43,203 nucleotides of DNA from Bacillus sp. JCM 19058. GTDB taxonomy: Bacteria; Bacillota; Bacilli; Bacillales_H; Bacillaceae_D. The position numbers were made by a program, and so were the translations under genes. Location: NCBI GenBank assembly GCA_001310555.1, contig BAXO01000046.1:1-43203 (forward strand), in the 5' to 3' direction. How positions within the stretch are numbered: the first letter of the stretch is position 1; every line of letters begins with the position of its first letter. Of this stretch, positions 29,280 through 38,960 are shown piece after piece. The notes under the pieces were generated by a model, which was given only the letters and a program-made list of their open reading frames with translations, was not told the origin of the DNA and searched no databases.

Positions 29280-31830
29280 AGTTCCCCACCACCTGTTACA
29301 TAGCTTTCTGCCTCTACGCTTATTCCATCGACATTCACAGCCTGCTCATTATAATTAACGATGACGTAAAACCCATTGTTATATTCCGTCTTATACACCT
29401 GTTCATCAAGCTTCTCATGGGAAGCAATCGGTTCATTCACAACATGCTTTAAGACTTCATTAATTTGATGATATAAATCGGCTGCTTGATTTAACCATTG
29501 TTCGTAATTCACTGCATATAAATGATTAAATCTTGTATCCTTCAGTTTTTCATTGTCTTCAAATGTCCATTTAAAATGGATGTTCGATCCGTATTCCAAT
29601 GCTTTTAATACATAGGCTTTTTCACTTAAGTTTGTGGATAGATTATAAGGAGTACCTGTATATTCAATATAGCCACGAATGACCATTTGATAGAATGGAA
29701 TGCTTTCATCCTGCAACTTAAATCCACTATTACTCATCGGCATATTGACGATATCCGACAAATATGGAAAGGCATATAAATTCCCGCCAAAAGCCATTAG
29801 ATTTAGATCATTTTCATAAATAGCTTTTATGGAATTCACAGATATTACCTCTGATTCAAAACGATCCACTTGCCCATTTCTTCTAAAGTCACTATTTAAT
29901 TGATCCGCTAAATCTCTTAATGAGATTCCAGATGTTTGAAAAGACGTAAAATCAGCTAACATCTCATCTGTATACTGCTCTACTAATCGAGGTGATAATA
30001 CATAAGATGGCGTTTGTGTGCGGTCACGTACATTGAGTGCTAAATTGATCGGATAAATTGTTGCTGGTATATCAGTTAATGTTCTTGCTGCTTGCCTTCT
30101 TTCACTAAACCCAGTACTAGTATGAACATTTAACAAAGACATTTCTGGATAAAATGGAATGTTGTGTTCATTAGTAAATTCAACAAAATCACGAAAAGCT
30201 TTTTCTCCACCTACACTACGATCTACCTTTATATCATTAGGTAACTTATGATTAACCCCATTATTAAACCACCCCGAATAGCTGAGCTTAATATGGCCAA
30301 TATCATGTTCTTTCATTTGATTAATAATAGTTTCTGCTTGTTCAAATGTCGTTAAAGGTTCTTGTGATTGATAAGGGACTCCAGCAAAATGTTGCCTTTT
30401 CGAAATACTACCTACTAATTGTAAATAGAATGGCAAATCAGAAAATTGCTCAGATTGATTTATAGACTGAAGCTGATTATTTTCAACGAGATAATTCTGA
30501 TAATAGTTAGCCATTCCTTGATAGGAAGCCTCATCTCCTGTTAAAAAAAGCATAACGAACAGAAAAATCTGTCTTCATTGGCTCCTCCTGAAATCTAGGC
30601 AATGTTCGTTCCTGCTGATTAGCTTGCAATGTGACATCCCCTTTACTAATAACAGTAAAAGTAGGAAATACATAATTATAATTATTAACTCGTCCACTAA
30701 CATCTGCACTAATCGTTGCCACCGATGCTCCTTCTTCAATAATACCTAATACAGCATCTCCACTCTCTTTGATTAAACCAAAAACAGGTAGCCTCGCCGT
30801 CTCCTCTTCTCTGTCTTCATCCCTTGTTAAAGTAGACAGATCTGTTCCATATACAGATTGCTGATAAGCGGAATATTTTGTTTTGCCATTATTAAAATGA
30901 ATTAAAGCTCCCGAGCCATCTGGTACAAAAATAGCTCCTTCTTCATCCACTCCTTGCGCGCCAAAAAAAGCGCATAAATGAAACTCGACTAACCGGAAAA
31001 TCATTTGAATATTGGATACTTGATACTGGAACTCTTACAAGTAAGCTATCTCCATCCAATGTGTACTCAATCGCAGCTAAAAATACTCGATCTGATTCAT
31101 TTTCTTGTGTAAAGTTCAATTCTGCCATATCTTGTTGTAAATCTTCCTCTGTATAGCCAACCTCTTCAAATACAGTAAAAGCTCTTTCTAATTGCATTCC
31201 ATTTAAAGCACTGTCATTTCTTTCATAGATCTCTGTTTCACTATTTTCTGTATAAGCGATCATTAAGGCACGTTGTCCTGTTTTATCTAATTTACTAGAT
31301 ATTTCCTCAAACCTTTCTTTACTTAACATTAGAGGTAAATCAGCAGCGGATTTTTCCGCCTTTCCAAATTGGTACAGCACCCTAACACCATCCGGGATCT
31401 CTTCTATTTGATATTGCTCATGTAAGATGCTATCTGAATAGGAATTAATTGAACTTCCTTGACCGAATTGATTATAAAAATGCAATTGCATTTGTGAAGA
31501 CAATAAGTCTAAATTCACACCTGACGCTATACCATCTTGTTCTCGATCAGGAGGGTTGCTATACCATATTTCACCACTTGCTTTATTATGGACAGCGATA
31601 TTACCCGTTACTTCATCAACAAATAATTGAAGCTGCTCATTTTCAACAATCCCTTTCATCTCTTCTAAACGATTATCCATAAAGGAAGCTTGTAATGGTT
31701 GATTATGCGAAACTTCTATCTCTGACAAGTCACTTCCATCCGTCTCATTTACAGCGTTATCTGAGCACCCTGCAACGATCATTAATATAAGGAAGAATGG
31801 AAGTAATCGGACAGAATTGATTCTATTCAT
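29276..31830 (-). CDS. DUF5696-like large surface lipoprotein (two frameshifts)
   Basis: Signal peptide with lipobox (LILMIVAGCSDN), an N-terminal beta-rich region (LQLFVDEVTGNIAVHN, IWYSNPPDRE, FVPDGSGALIHFNNG), and a C-terminal part resembling a glycosidase-type barrel (HIKLSYSGWFNNGVNHKLP, EHNIPFYPEMSL). T runs of seven at 30963-30969 and 30543-30549 must be six, giving FMRFFGAQGVDEEGA and RYAFLTGDEASYQGM; the corrected length is 850 residues. Proteins of this type sit beside sugar ABC permeases in Paenibacillus and Bacillus; function is not known. It may bind or trim oligosaccharides for permeases C/D, whose gene overlaps its stop. Confidence 0.75.
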
Positions 31831-31850
31831 TACAATTTACACTCCTTCCA

Positions 31851-32479
31851 TTAATACCTGAGAACAATTTCTTGATAAATGACACTTACAAATGCTACTA
31901 TTTGTTGAATTAAACTGAAGAAAAGTAAGCATAGAAATGCCATAAAAAAAGATAGCAATGACTGTCAAAATTATTGTTATTACTGTTTTGGAGGGAGTGA
32001 ATTGATGTACAGTCATATTTCCAATAAACAGTAAGAATAAGAACCAAACAACAGCAATGCTTTGTGAGAAGTAAAAAAAAGGTCGCTTCTTGTAATGAGA
32101 TAAAGTTACTTAACCATATCCAAGGAAAATTTATGATAACGAGAGGAGTTAGTGCAAAACAGGTTGAGATAAAAATTTCTACAAATTTCCCCTCCCCATC
32201 CATTAAAGTTGTTAAAGACCAATTGGCAATACACCAAAATAAAACTGGGACAAGAACATAAACAACTTCCATTAAACTGTTCATCTCTTCTGGATTGTAT
32301 AAGTTAATGACAAATCCACTATACTGACTACTTAAAACATTCGTCATAATTAACAGAAATAAGATAATAAAAGAAAGGATTAGATTCGTTCGGACACTTC
32401 TTTCATACTTTAATTCCCAAAAACCATTAAACGGATGAACCGTCAAATAAAAAGGGTATTTAACATTTTCATTGTTCAA
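31851..32479 (-). CDS. Yip1-family membrane protein (two frameshifts)
   Basis: Five or six spans with the Yip1/YIPF-type opening YPFYLTVHPFNGFWELKYER, and PLVIINFPWIW in the second half. Eight Ts near 32072-32079 must be seven (EATFFYFSQSIAVVWFL) and a seven-base run near 31947-31953 six (AIFFMAFLCLLFF), restoring an end at TAA 31851; corrected length is about 208 residues. TTG 32479 is eight bases after GAGGGG, while GTG 32488 overlaps it. The start lies within the NHL gene, so translation is coupled. The role in bacterial sugar operons is unknown; membrane scaffolding is a guess. Confidence 0.78.
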
Positions 32480-33930
32480 TTGAAACACCCCTCTTTTTCT
32501 TTCTTTGTCTTTTTTTCCTAATGATAAATAATCCAGTTATTCCAAGCCCTACTACAATGACAGTCGTCATCATCGTACCAAAATGTTCACGTAATGTTTG
32601 GTTACGATACAATTGATAAGCTTTTGAGTAGTTCGCTCGATCCATACTTTGAACAAAATTGTCAATTGCCCCTTCAAATTCATCTTGTCGTAGCAAAGCT
32701 TTACCAATTCCTGTATAAGCAAACTCTAAATTTACATTCATATTGACTGCCTCAGCAAATAGTTGATGGGCACTTTCTTCATCACCTGTTTCATAGCTTT
32801 CTACAGCATCATTTAAGATCTGACCATATTCTGTAGCTGAGAAAATCGTAACTTCCCCTAAAGCTCTATCCAGAACGAGAAACTGATCTCCATTTCGCTC
32901 AATGGCAATAGGCGTATGAAACTGGCCGACTTTATTCCCAATCGAACCAAACACATACATCAAATGACCGTCACCATTATACGTAAAAATCCTTCCTCTT
33001 CTTGCATCCAGCACAGAATAAATTTCATGATCAGTAACACTAATATCAATTAGTCGCGAAGGACCATCACTTGACGTATATCGAATATCTCCACGTGGGC
33101 TAAAATATCCTTCTCTTCTTAAGATGTCATCTCCACGTGCATTTAATTTTTTTAACGACATCCTCTGAATTGTCCGCATTTGTTGCATAAATGAATCCTT
33201 TCCCATCAATGTCCAAACTCGTAAACTCAGTTGGCACATACATGACCATTTGATTTCTCTGCTCTCTTGTTGCAAATCTTTTCCATAGATACTCAATCGG
33301 ATCTACCCTAACTCGATTGGCTCCTATAAAAGTTGTAAAATCTCCCTCAATACTAAACTCCATAAAACCATCAAAGACACCATCTGCCATCACAAATACT
33401 CGTTCAGCATAATCGACGACCACTTTTACAGGAAGGAAAGTAAATGATTCACTTAATAGCTCTGATTCTGGCTCATCAATAATTTTTACGACATCAAAAC
33501 GCTCATCTAAATGAACGACTCGGTGATTTCCCGTATCTGCAATGAAAATATGATTTTCATCATTTACAAATATCCCTTGTGGATTCGAAAAAGTGCTGTT
33601 CAGCCCGTTTAATTGAAAAGATTCCAGAATTTCTACTAATTCAAAATATTCATCCAGAATAACGATCCGATTGTTACCTGAATCTAAAATAAAAACTTGT
33701 TCATCCTTTGTTACATGTAAATCATTTGGCTCATCAAAAACACCAATTTCCAAGCTCTCACCGTCTATTAATTTAATCGCTTCATAGGCTACTGGTGCTG
33801 GAACAGACTCTCCCCAAAATGAATAATTATAGGAAGGAGGATTATGCGCCTTGACATTCGTTTCACCCACACTTATCCAAAGAACCATGACGGCAAGAAG
33901 AGAACCAACTATTTTCTTTAAACTCCTCAA
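32469..33930 (-). CDS. NHL beta-propeller protein with TPR-like segment and membrane anchor (one frameshift)
   Basis: N-terminal export signal (IVGSLLAVMVLWISV), then NHL repeats: EPNDLHVTKDEQVFILDSGN, NPQGIFVNDENHIFIADTGN, FTSLDIDGKGFIYATNAD. A TPR-like helical pair follows (AVESYETGDEESAHQLFAEA, GIGKALLRQDEFEGAIDNFV), then a C-terminal span (MTTVIVVGLGITGLFII) with a basic tail (RKKRQRKKKR). Topology: propeller outside, anchored by its C-terminus. The frame breaks at seven Ts near 33146-33152 (six needed, DVVKKLNARGDD); corrected about 486 residues. TTG 33930 after GGGAGG is the likely start; GTG 33942 overlaps the ribosome binding site. It is a surface protein that may bind oligosaccharide or organise the importers. 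Confidence 0.8.
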
Positions 33931-33953
33931 TATTGAATACACCTCCCTTCCTT

Positions 33954-34831
33954 TTAATCTTTCATACCAGAAGTAGACATAGTCTGAATAACTTTACTTT
34001 GAGAAATGATAAACAGTGTAATTGGAACGATCATTAAAATTAAGGCAACTGCTGCTCCTACTCCAGCCCGTGCGATTCCTCCTAAAGTAATTTGCTCTAA
34101 GGCATAATTTAAAGTCTTTAATTCTTCACTATAGACAAAATCTCCACCATTCGTTCCCCATAAAATTGGAAATTGTAAGATTAATAATGTTAACCAAGCT
34201 GGTCTTACATTAGGCATTACAATCGTCCAAAAAATTCGATACTCACTTGCTCCATCAATTTTTGCCGCTTCTAGCATCGAATCTGGAAGCTGCTCCATAA
34301 ATTGTTTCATAATGAACAGCCCTAAAGGGAATGCAAGTGCGGGTATAATAAGAGAAGCGTGCGAATCTATCCAACCAAGCAACGACATCACCATATAATT
34401 AGGGATAGCGGTTACATGTGGAGAAAACATAAGTGATAGCACAACAATGGAAAAGATCATTTTAGAACCAGGAAACTTATATTTTGCTAATGGATAAGCG
34501 GCCATTGATGCTAAAATAATGTGCCCAACTGTTCCAAATAAGGTAATAATAACGGTATTAGCAAAGTAACGTGATAAAGGGACCCATGAGTCTCCCATAA
34601 CAGCTACTAAATCAAAGAAATTATCTAATGTTGGATTTCTCACAAAAAAAATCTAGGTGGGAAGATAAATAATTCATCCAATGGCTTAAACGCATTATTA
34701 ATCGCATAGACTAATGGGATAGCCATAAAAACCCCAAAAATCGCAAGTAGCATAAACAGCATGATCGTAACAGGTAAGGAACGATTCAGCTTCTTTTTTA
34801 TAATAAATTGTTTTTTACCTTTAAGAGCCAT
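33954..34831 (-). CDS. Sugar ABC transporter permease B, MalG-type (one frameshift)
   Basis: Six-span CUT1 permease with EAA loop LEAAKIDGASEYRIFWTIVM. The frame breaks at a run of eight (about 34644-34651) in IFPPRFF; nine or six would continue VRNPTLDNFFDLVAVMGD. Corrected, it has about 292 residues. It begins three bases after permease A and forms the first importer core of the xylan operon with it. The ATPase must come from elsewhere. Confidence 0.87.
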
Positions 34832-34833
34832 CG

Positions 34834-35795
34834 TTAAGTCCCTACCTTTCTCAGCACTTTTTGTACAAATAAATTTGTACTAACCATAATAATAAATAGA
34901 ATGGTCGCAATCGCTGATGCATAGCCCATTTCAAATCGGATGGTACCGTAGTCAATTAAATGTGTAACTACTGTATGGGCAGCGTAGTTTACACTAGGAA
35001 AACCTGCAAGCGCCATCGAAATATCAGCTACTGCAAAGGCCATTGTTATTTGTAAAACAGAGCCTAGTAGTAACTGGGGTTTCATGGATGGCAAAGTAAT
35101 AAACCAAAGCTCTTGCCACCTATTTTTAATTCCATCCATCGCCCCAGCTTCTACCAATGAACGGTCAATTGTTTGTAATCCTGCAATAAAGACTAAGAAA
35201 CTCGTTCCTAAACTTAACCAAAGCTGCACTAAAATAACTACCCATAACACATATTGTTCATCTCTTAGCCACTGAATAGGTTCTAATAGCAATCCAGTCT
35301 GCATGAGAAACCCATTAAGGTATCCATACGTATCTCCAGAAAAAAATAATCAACCAAATAAAAAAATACATTCCCTGAAATAGATGGTGCATAAAAGATG
35401 ACTGTCATAAACGCTCGTACTTTAGGAGAAAGTTCATTAATAATCCAAGCGAACAAAAAGCATGCAATATAACTAATTGGCCCTGTAATAGCAGCAAATA
35501 TAAGCGTATTCTTTAAAGAAATCATAAAAATATCGTCATTTAAAAATAGTCTTGAGTAATTTTCCCAACCAACAAAAGTCGGAAGCTCCAACATGTTGAA
35601 TGAAAAGAAGCTAAGAATCAATGAAACCATTACCGGTACAATCGTAAATAGTGTGAAGATAATCATATAAGGAGCCATTAAAATATAATAGTGTTTTCCT
35701 CTTACTAACTCCCTTTTTAATTTACTAAATTTTGATTCCTTAATCGGATAGATTACCTCTTTCGCTGGTTGTTCTATGGTCCTTGTTGCCATCAT
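34834..35795 (-). CDS. Sugar ABC transporter permease A, MalF/UgpA-type (two frameshifts)
   Basis: CUT1 permease with about six spans and EAA loop VEAGAMDGIKNRWQELWFIT. Two runs of seven, 35360-35366 and 35340-35346, each need six. This replaces the odd NVFFYLVDYFFLEI by the family-typical NVFFIWLIIFSGDTYGYLNG and joins it to FLMQTGLLLEPIQWL. Corrected, it has 319 residues. ATG 35795 or the adjacent ATG 35792 follows GGAGG. The long cytoplasmic N-terminus (about 35 residues) is typical of this subfamily. It lies 17 bases after the CBM-fused binding protein. Confidence 0.88.
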
Positions 35796-35812
35796 TCTCA
35801 CCTCCTATCCTA

Positions 35813-38716
35813 TTAGGGTAAATTAAATTCATTTCGTTTAATTTCAATTTCATCATTAATGTAACGAATATAATCGGCTAATGCTTCACGTGGATTTTCA
35901 TTCGCATTGACGACTTTTCTAAAAGCATTATCTAAATGTCTTCCAGTAAAATAACCTCCTGGAACTTGTGGGATACCTTGAACCCATTGCCATTGCGTTT
36001 CTAAATTCTGATAATCTTCTACCGGCCATGGCAACTCTTCTAACGCTTCTATATTAGCAGTAGGGTAGCGAGCCGCTTCCCCTAGTAAACTTTCCATTTC
36101 TCTACCAAAAGAAATTTGTGTTTCCCTTTCAGTCCACCATTTTAGAAATTCCCAGGATTCATTCTTTTTCACTGAATTTTCAAATATCACAACAGCTGTT
36201 GTAGAACTAGAGACATTATGACTAATTTGTCCATTGTCTAATTCAGTTCCAGGTACTAATGTAAATTCCCACAACCCTCTAATTTCTGGAGCTAGTACAG
36301 AAAGCATATTGTATGTCGCATAGTCGGCAATCCCAATCGGCATCTCCCCTACTCTAAATCGGTTCGGAAAGTCGGCCATTAACGGAAATTTATAATTAGT
36401 ATAAAATTGTGTCCATTGATTAAAGGCATCGATTGAAATTTCAGAATCTAGTGCACTTGCTTTATGATCTTCTTGATAGAACTCACCATTATTTTGGTAA
36501 AGGAGCATGCTAAATGCAGGGTTAGGTCCAATCACTGTATTCCCTTCAGCCATTGGATCGTCTATTTGTAAGTAAAATTCTAAATTATTTCTTTGTAAGA
36601 CAGAAATCATGCTGTACACATCTTCCCATGTTTCTGGAACCTCTAAATTTAATTCCTCCAAAATATCCTTACGATAAAATAAAACAGGAAACATTTGTGT
36701 CTCAGGCAATGCAAAGACTCCATCATTAAAACGATAGGGAAGAATCGCACTTTCACGGAAACGCTGCTTGACATCATTAAAATCACTAAAATCTGATAAA
36801 TCAGCTGTTGCGTTACGCATCGCATAGTTTACAGGAACATCTTCACCAATCTGCAAAGCAACATCTGGCCCTTCATTTGCTAAAGTGGCAGGTAATAAAA
36901 TATTAGCCGGAACAAGTCTTACATTAACGGATATACCTGTTTCAGAAGTGAAGGTATCATCTATTAACGCTTTTAAAATTTGCGCTTGGTCTCGACCGGT
37001 TGTGATCCACACTGTAATCGAATCATCGAGGGTATCCGTATTCCCAATACTGTCATAATCTTCTGTATATGAAGCAAAAAATGCACCCACTTCATGCTTG
37101 GTTCTTTCGAATAGATTTGCCTCCGCTCTTGGTAATTCTTCACCAGGAGACGAGATCATTAAATAATCCAATGTAAGTGGCTGTTCACGAACGGTTTGTA
37201 ACCACGTACCTAAACCACCTACATTTAATTTATAAGTATCTAGCCTCCGAGCGATCGTGTGTGGATTTTTAACCATATCCTCCAATTGAACAACAGTAGA
37301 ATGAAGGACAGCTACTTTATCACTTCTTTCACCTGTAGTAGCCTCTAAATAATCGGCGACACTTCTAATCGTTTCTGCCTGCTCATTGAAAACATCAAGC
37401 ATGTCTGGAATTCTTCTCTCTAGCTGATAATCTCTAAGAGGATCCGGTGTATTAGATGTAATCATTAAAATCTTTCTATACATTTCATTCAATTCAAGAA
37501 CACTTGATTCTATCGTTCTTAATAAAGGAGCAATGTCACCCAAAGTTACCATCATTCTAATTTGGTTAGTCCCTTCCTTTAAATGAAATAAATACGGCTC
37601 CTCTTCTGTTCCTAAGACATCTGTTTGCCAACTTAAATTGTAATTAAACCGAATTAAATTCATTTCCTGAAATGGTTGTTTACCATTTATTGTTAAATTT
37701 CTGGTTGAATAAACGCCACGCAATAAATCCTGTTTTCTCTTCAAACCAATTTGATAAAGGCCTTCCTCCTTAACTTCAACTTCCCATTCTATCCACTGAC
37801 CAGGCTGCTTCCAATTCACTCCACCGATTGTATTAATTCTTAGCTTGGAAACATGATAGGGCTCTACTGTGGGGCTGGAACGGTCAGCTAAAGGAAATAA
37901 TGTAGGGGATGACTTCCTTACAGCATCTTCTGCTTGAACTTTTATTAACTGTCCTTCGGTTTCTTCAATTCCCGCTTCTTCATACTCCTGCTTTACCTCA
38001 TCATACGTTTTTGCTAGTACTTGCTGGTATAACTCGATATAATCAATGACCATTGGCTCTCGTTTTGAAATCAAAGTAATTTCCTGAATCCCTTCTTCAA
38101 AATGAAAGTAATAGGGCTCATTAAAATAACCGTTACTATCAATAAAAGGGCTTGTTAACCATTCTGATTGTTCAACCTGCCTTGGTCGTAATTCATTGTC
38201 ACGATTGTCTCTTATAATTTGATCACTTTCATTGCCCCACACACGATCAAATAGAAGAAAATCGGCACCATCGAAAGGCACTTCACCATTTATTTGTACC
38301 TCTCGCTCAATTGCTGACGATTTCCCTTCCATTGGATAGTAATGAATCCTTATATTGTAAAGTCCCGCTTCCTCAATTGGAACATCCCAAGTAATGGACC
38401 CTTGTTCTGGAGTAACGACCGCTGCTCCTTCTAAACCTTCGAAGCCTTCAACAACTCCAAATTCTTCGTCTTCACTCTCTTTATAATCCTCTCCCTGAAT
38501 TCTGATCGTTTTATCTGGCTTCTTAACTGAACCATACAAATCTAAATAATGTTCATAGCTTTCTTCATTTGTATCATTGATAGCAGCTGTAAATTCAGCC
38601 ATTGCATGATCAGATATGAGCTTTCCAGAATTAATAGAATGTAGGATCGTTAGTGAAGAAAGCAGTATCACAATTGTGATAAGGATACGTACATATTTAT
38701 TCCTCAATATGTACAA
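35813..38716 (-). CDS. CBM-fused extracellular solute-binding protein, 967 residues
   Basis: N-terminal uncleaved anchor (RILITIVILLSSLTIL), no lipobox. Two carbohydrate-binding beta-sandwich domains follow: about residues 60-240 (opening IRIQGEDYKESED) and 255-400 (LIKVQAEDAVRKSSPTLFP). A helical linker comes next, then a complete family 1 binding protein from about residue 560 (DDSITVWITTGRDQAQILKA, GPDVALQIGEDVPVNYAM, FYRKDILEELNLEVPETWED). TTG 38716 lies seven bases after AAGGAGG; the longer frame from 38740 begins inside untranslated sequence. The frame is intact over 2.9 kb with no long A/T runs. Anchored CBMs would hold xylan chains near permeases A/B. Strongly acidic. The specific ligand is inferred from the operon only. 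Confidence 0.85.
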   Translation of the reverse strand: MYILRNKYVRILITIVILLSSLTILHSINSGKLISDHAMAEFTAAINDTNEESYEHYLDLYGSVKKPDKTIRIQGEDYKESEDEEFGVVEGFEGLEGAAVVTPEQGSITWDVPIEEAGLYNIRIHYYPMEGKSSAIEREVQINGEVPFDGADFLLFDRVWGNESDQIIRDNRDNELRPRQVEQSEWLTSPFIDSNGYFNEPYYFHFEEGIQEITLISKREPMVIDYIELYQQVLAKTYDEVKQEYEEAGIEETEGQLIKVQAEDAVRKSSPTLFPLADRSSPTVEPYHVSKLRINTIGGVNWKQPGQWIEWEVEVKEEGLYQIGLKRKQDLLRGVYSTRNLTINGKQPFQEMNLIRFNYNLSWQTDVLGTEEEPYLFHLKEGTNQIRMMVTLGDIAPLLRTIESSVLELNEMYRKILMITSNTPDPLRDYQLERRIPDMLDVFNEQAETIRSVADYLEATTGERSDKVAVLHSTVVQLEDMVKNPHTIARRLDTYKLNVGGLGTWLQTVREQPLTLDYLMISSPGEELPRAEANLFERTKHEVGAFFASYTEDYDSIGNTDTLDDSITVWITTGRDQAQILKALIDDTFTSETGISVNVRLVPANILLPATLANEGPDVALQIGEDVPVNYAMRNATADLSDFSDFNDVKQRFRESAILPYRFNDGVFALPETQMFPVLFYRKDILEELNLEVPETWEDVYSMISVLQRNNLEFYLQIDDPMAEGNTVIGPNPAFSMLLYQNNGEFYQEDHKASALDSEISIDAFNQWTQFYTNYKFPLMADFPNRFRVGEMPIGIADYATYNMLSVLAPEIRGLWEFTLVPGTELDNGQISHNVSSSTTAVVIFENSVKKNESWEFLKWWTERETQISFGREMESLLGEAARYPTANIEALEELPWPVEDYQNLETQWQWVQGIPQVPGGYFTGRHLDNAFRKVVNANENPREALADYIRYINDEIEIKRNEFNLP

Positions 38717-38835
38717 TTTTCTCCCTCCTTCAGCTTGCACATTTTATAACCTACTCTCCCTTTTTATTTCTTATATAACGAGATTAATCATTCATGCACC
38801 CGTGTACACTAAGTTATTACAAATGACTCGTTATT

Positions 38836-38876
38836 CCCCTCCACTCAAAGTACTTACTGACTTCAATATGGAGGGG
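38836..38876 (-). promoter_or_regulatory. Intercistronic hairpin between the two binding-protein genes
   Basis: Perfect arms CCCCTCCA (38836-38843) and TGGAGGGG (38869-38876) enclose a 25-base loop. There is no T tract, so it is probably a processing or stability element that lets the first binding protein be made in excess, or a weak terminator. The rest of 38717-38960 shows no gene. Confidence 0.4.
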
Positions 38877-38960
38877 GGTTATAGTAGAAGAAGAGCAACC
38901 TACCTTTTTACGCCTAGACGGTTTCCATCAGTAGCTACGCCTTTTTAATCACTATTCATT

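Noticed and set aside
38616..38948. Plus-strand frame of 110 codons
   Set aside because: It is antisense to the start of the CBM-fused gene and the following gap, with no ribosome binding site.
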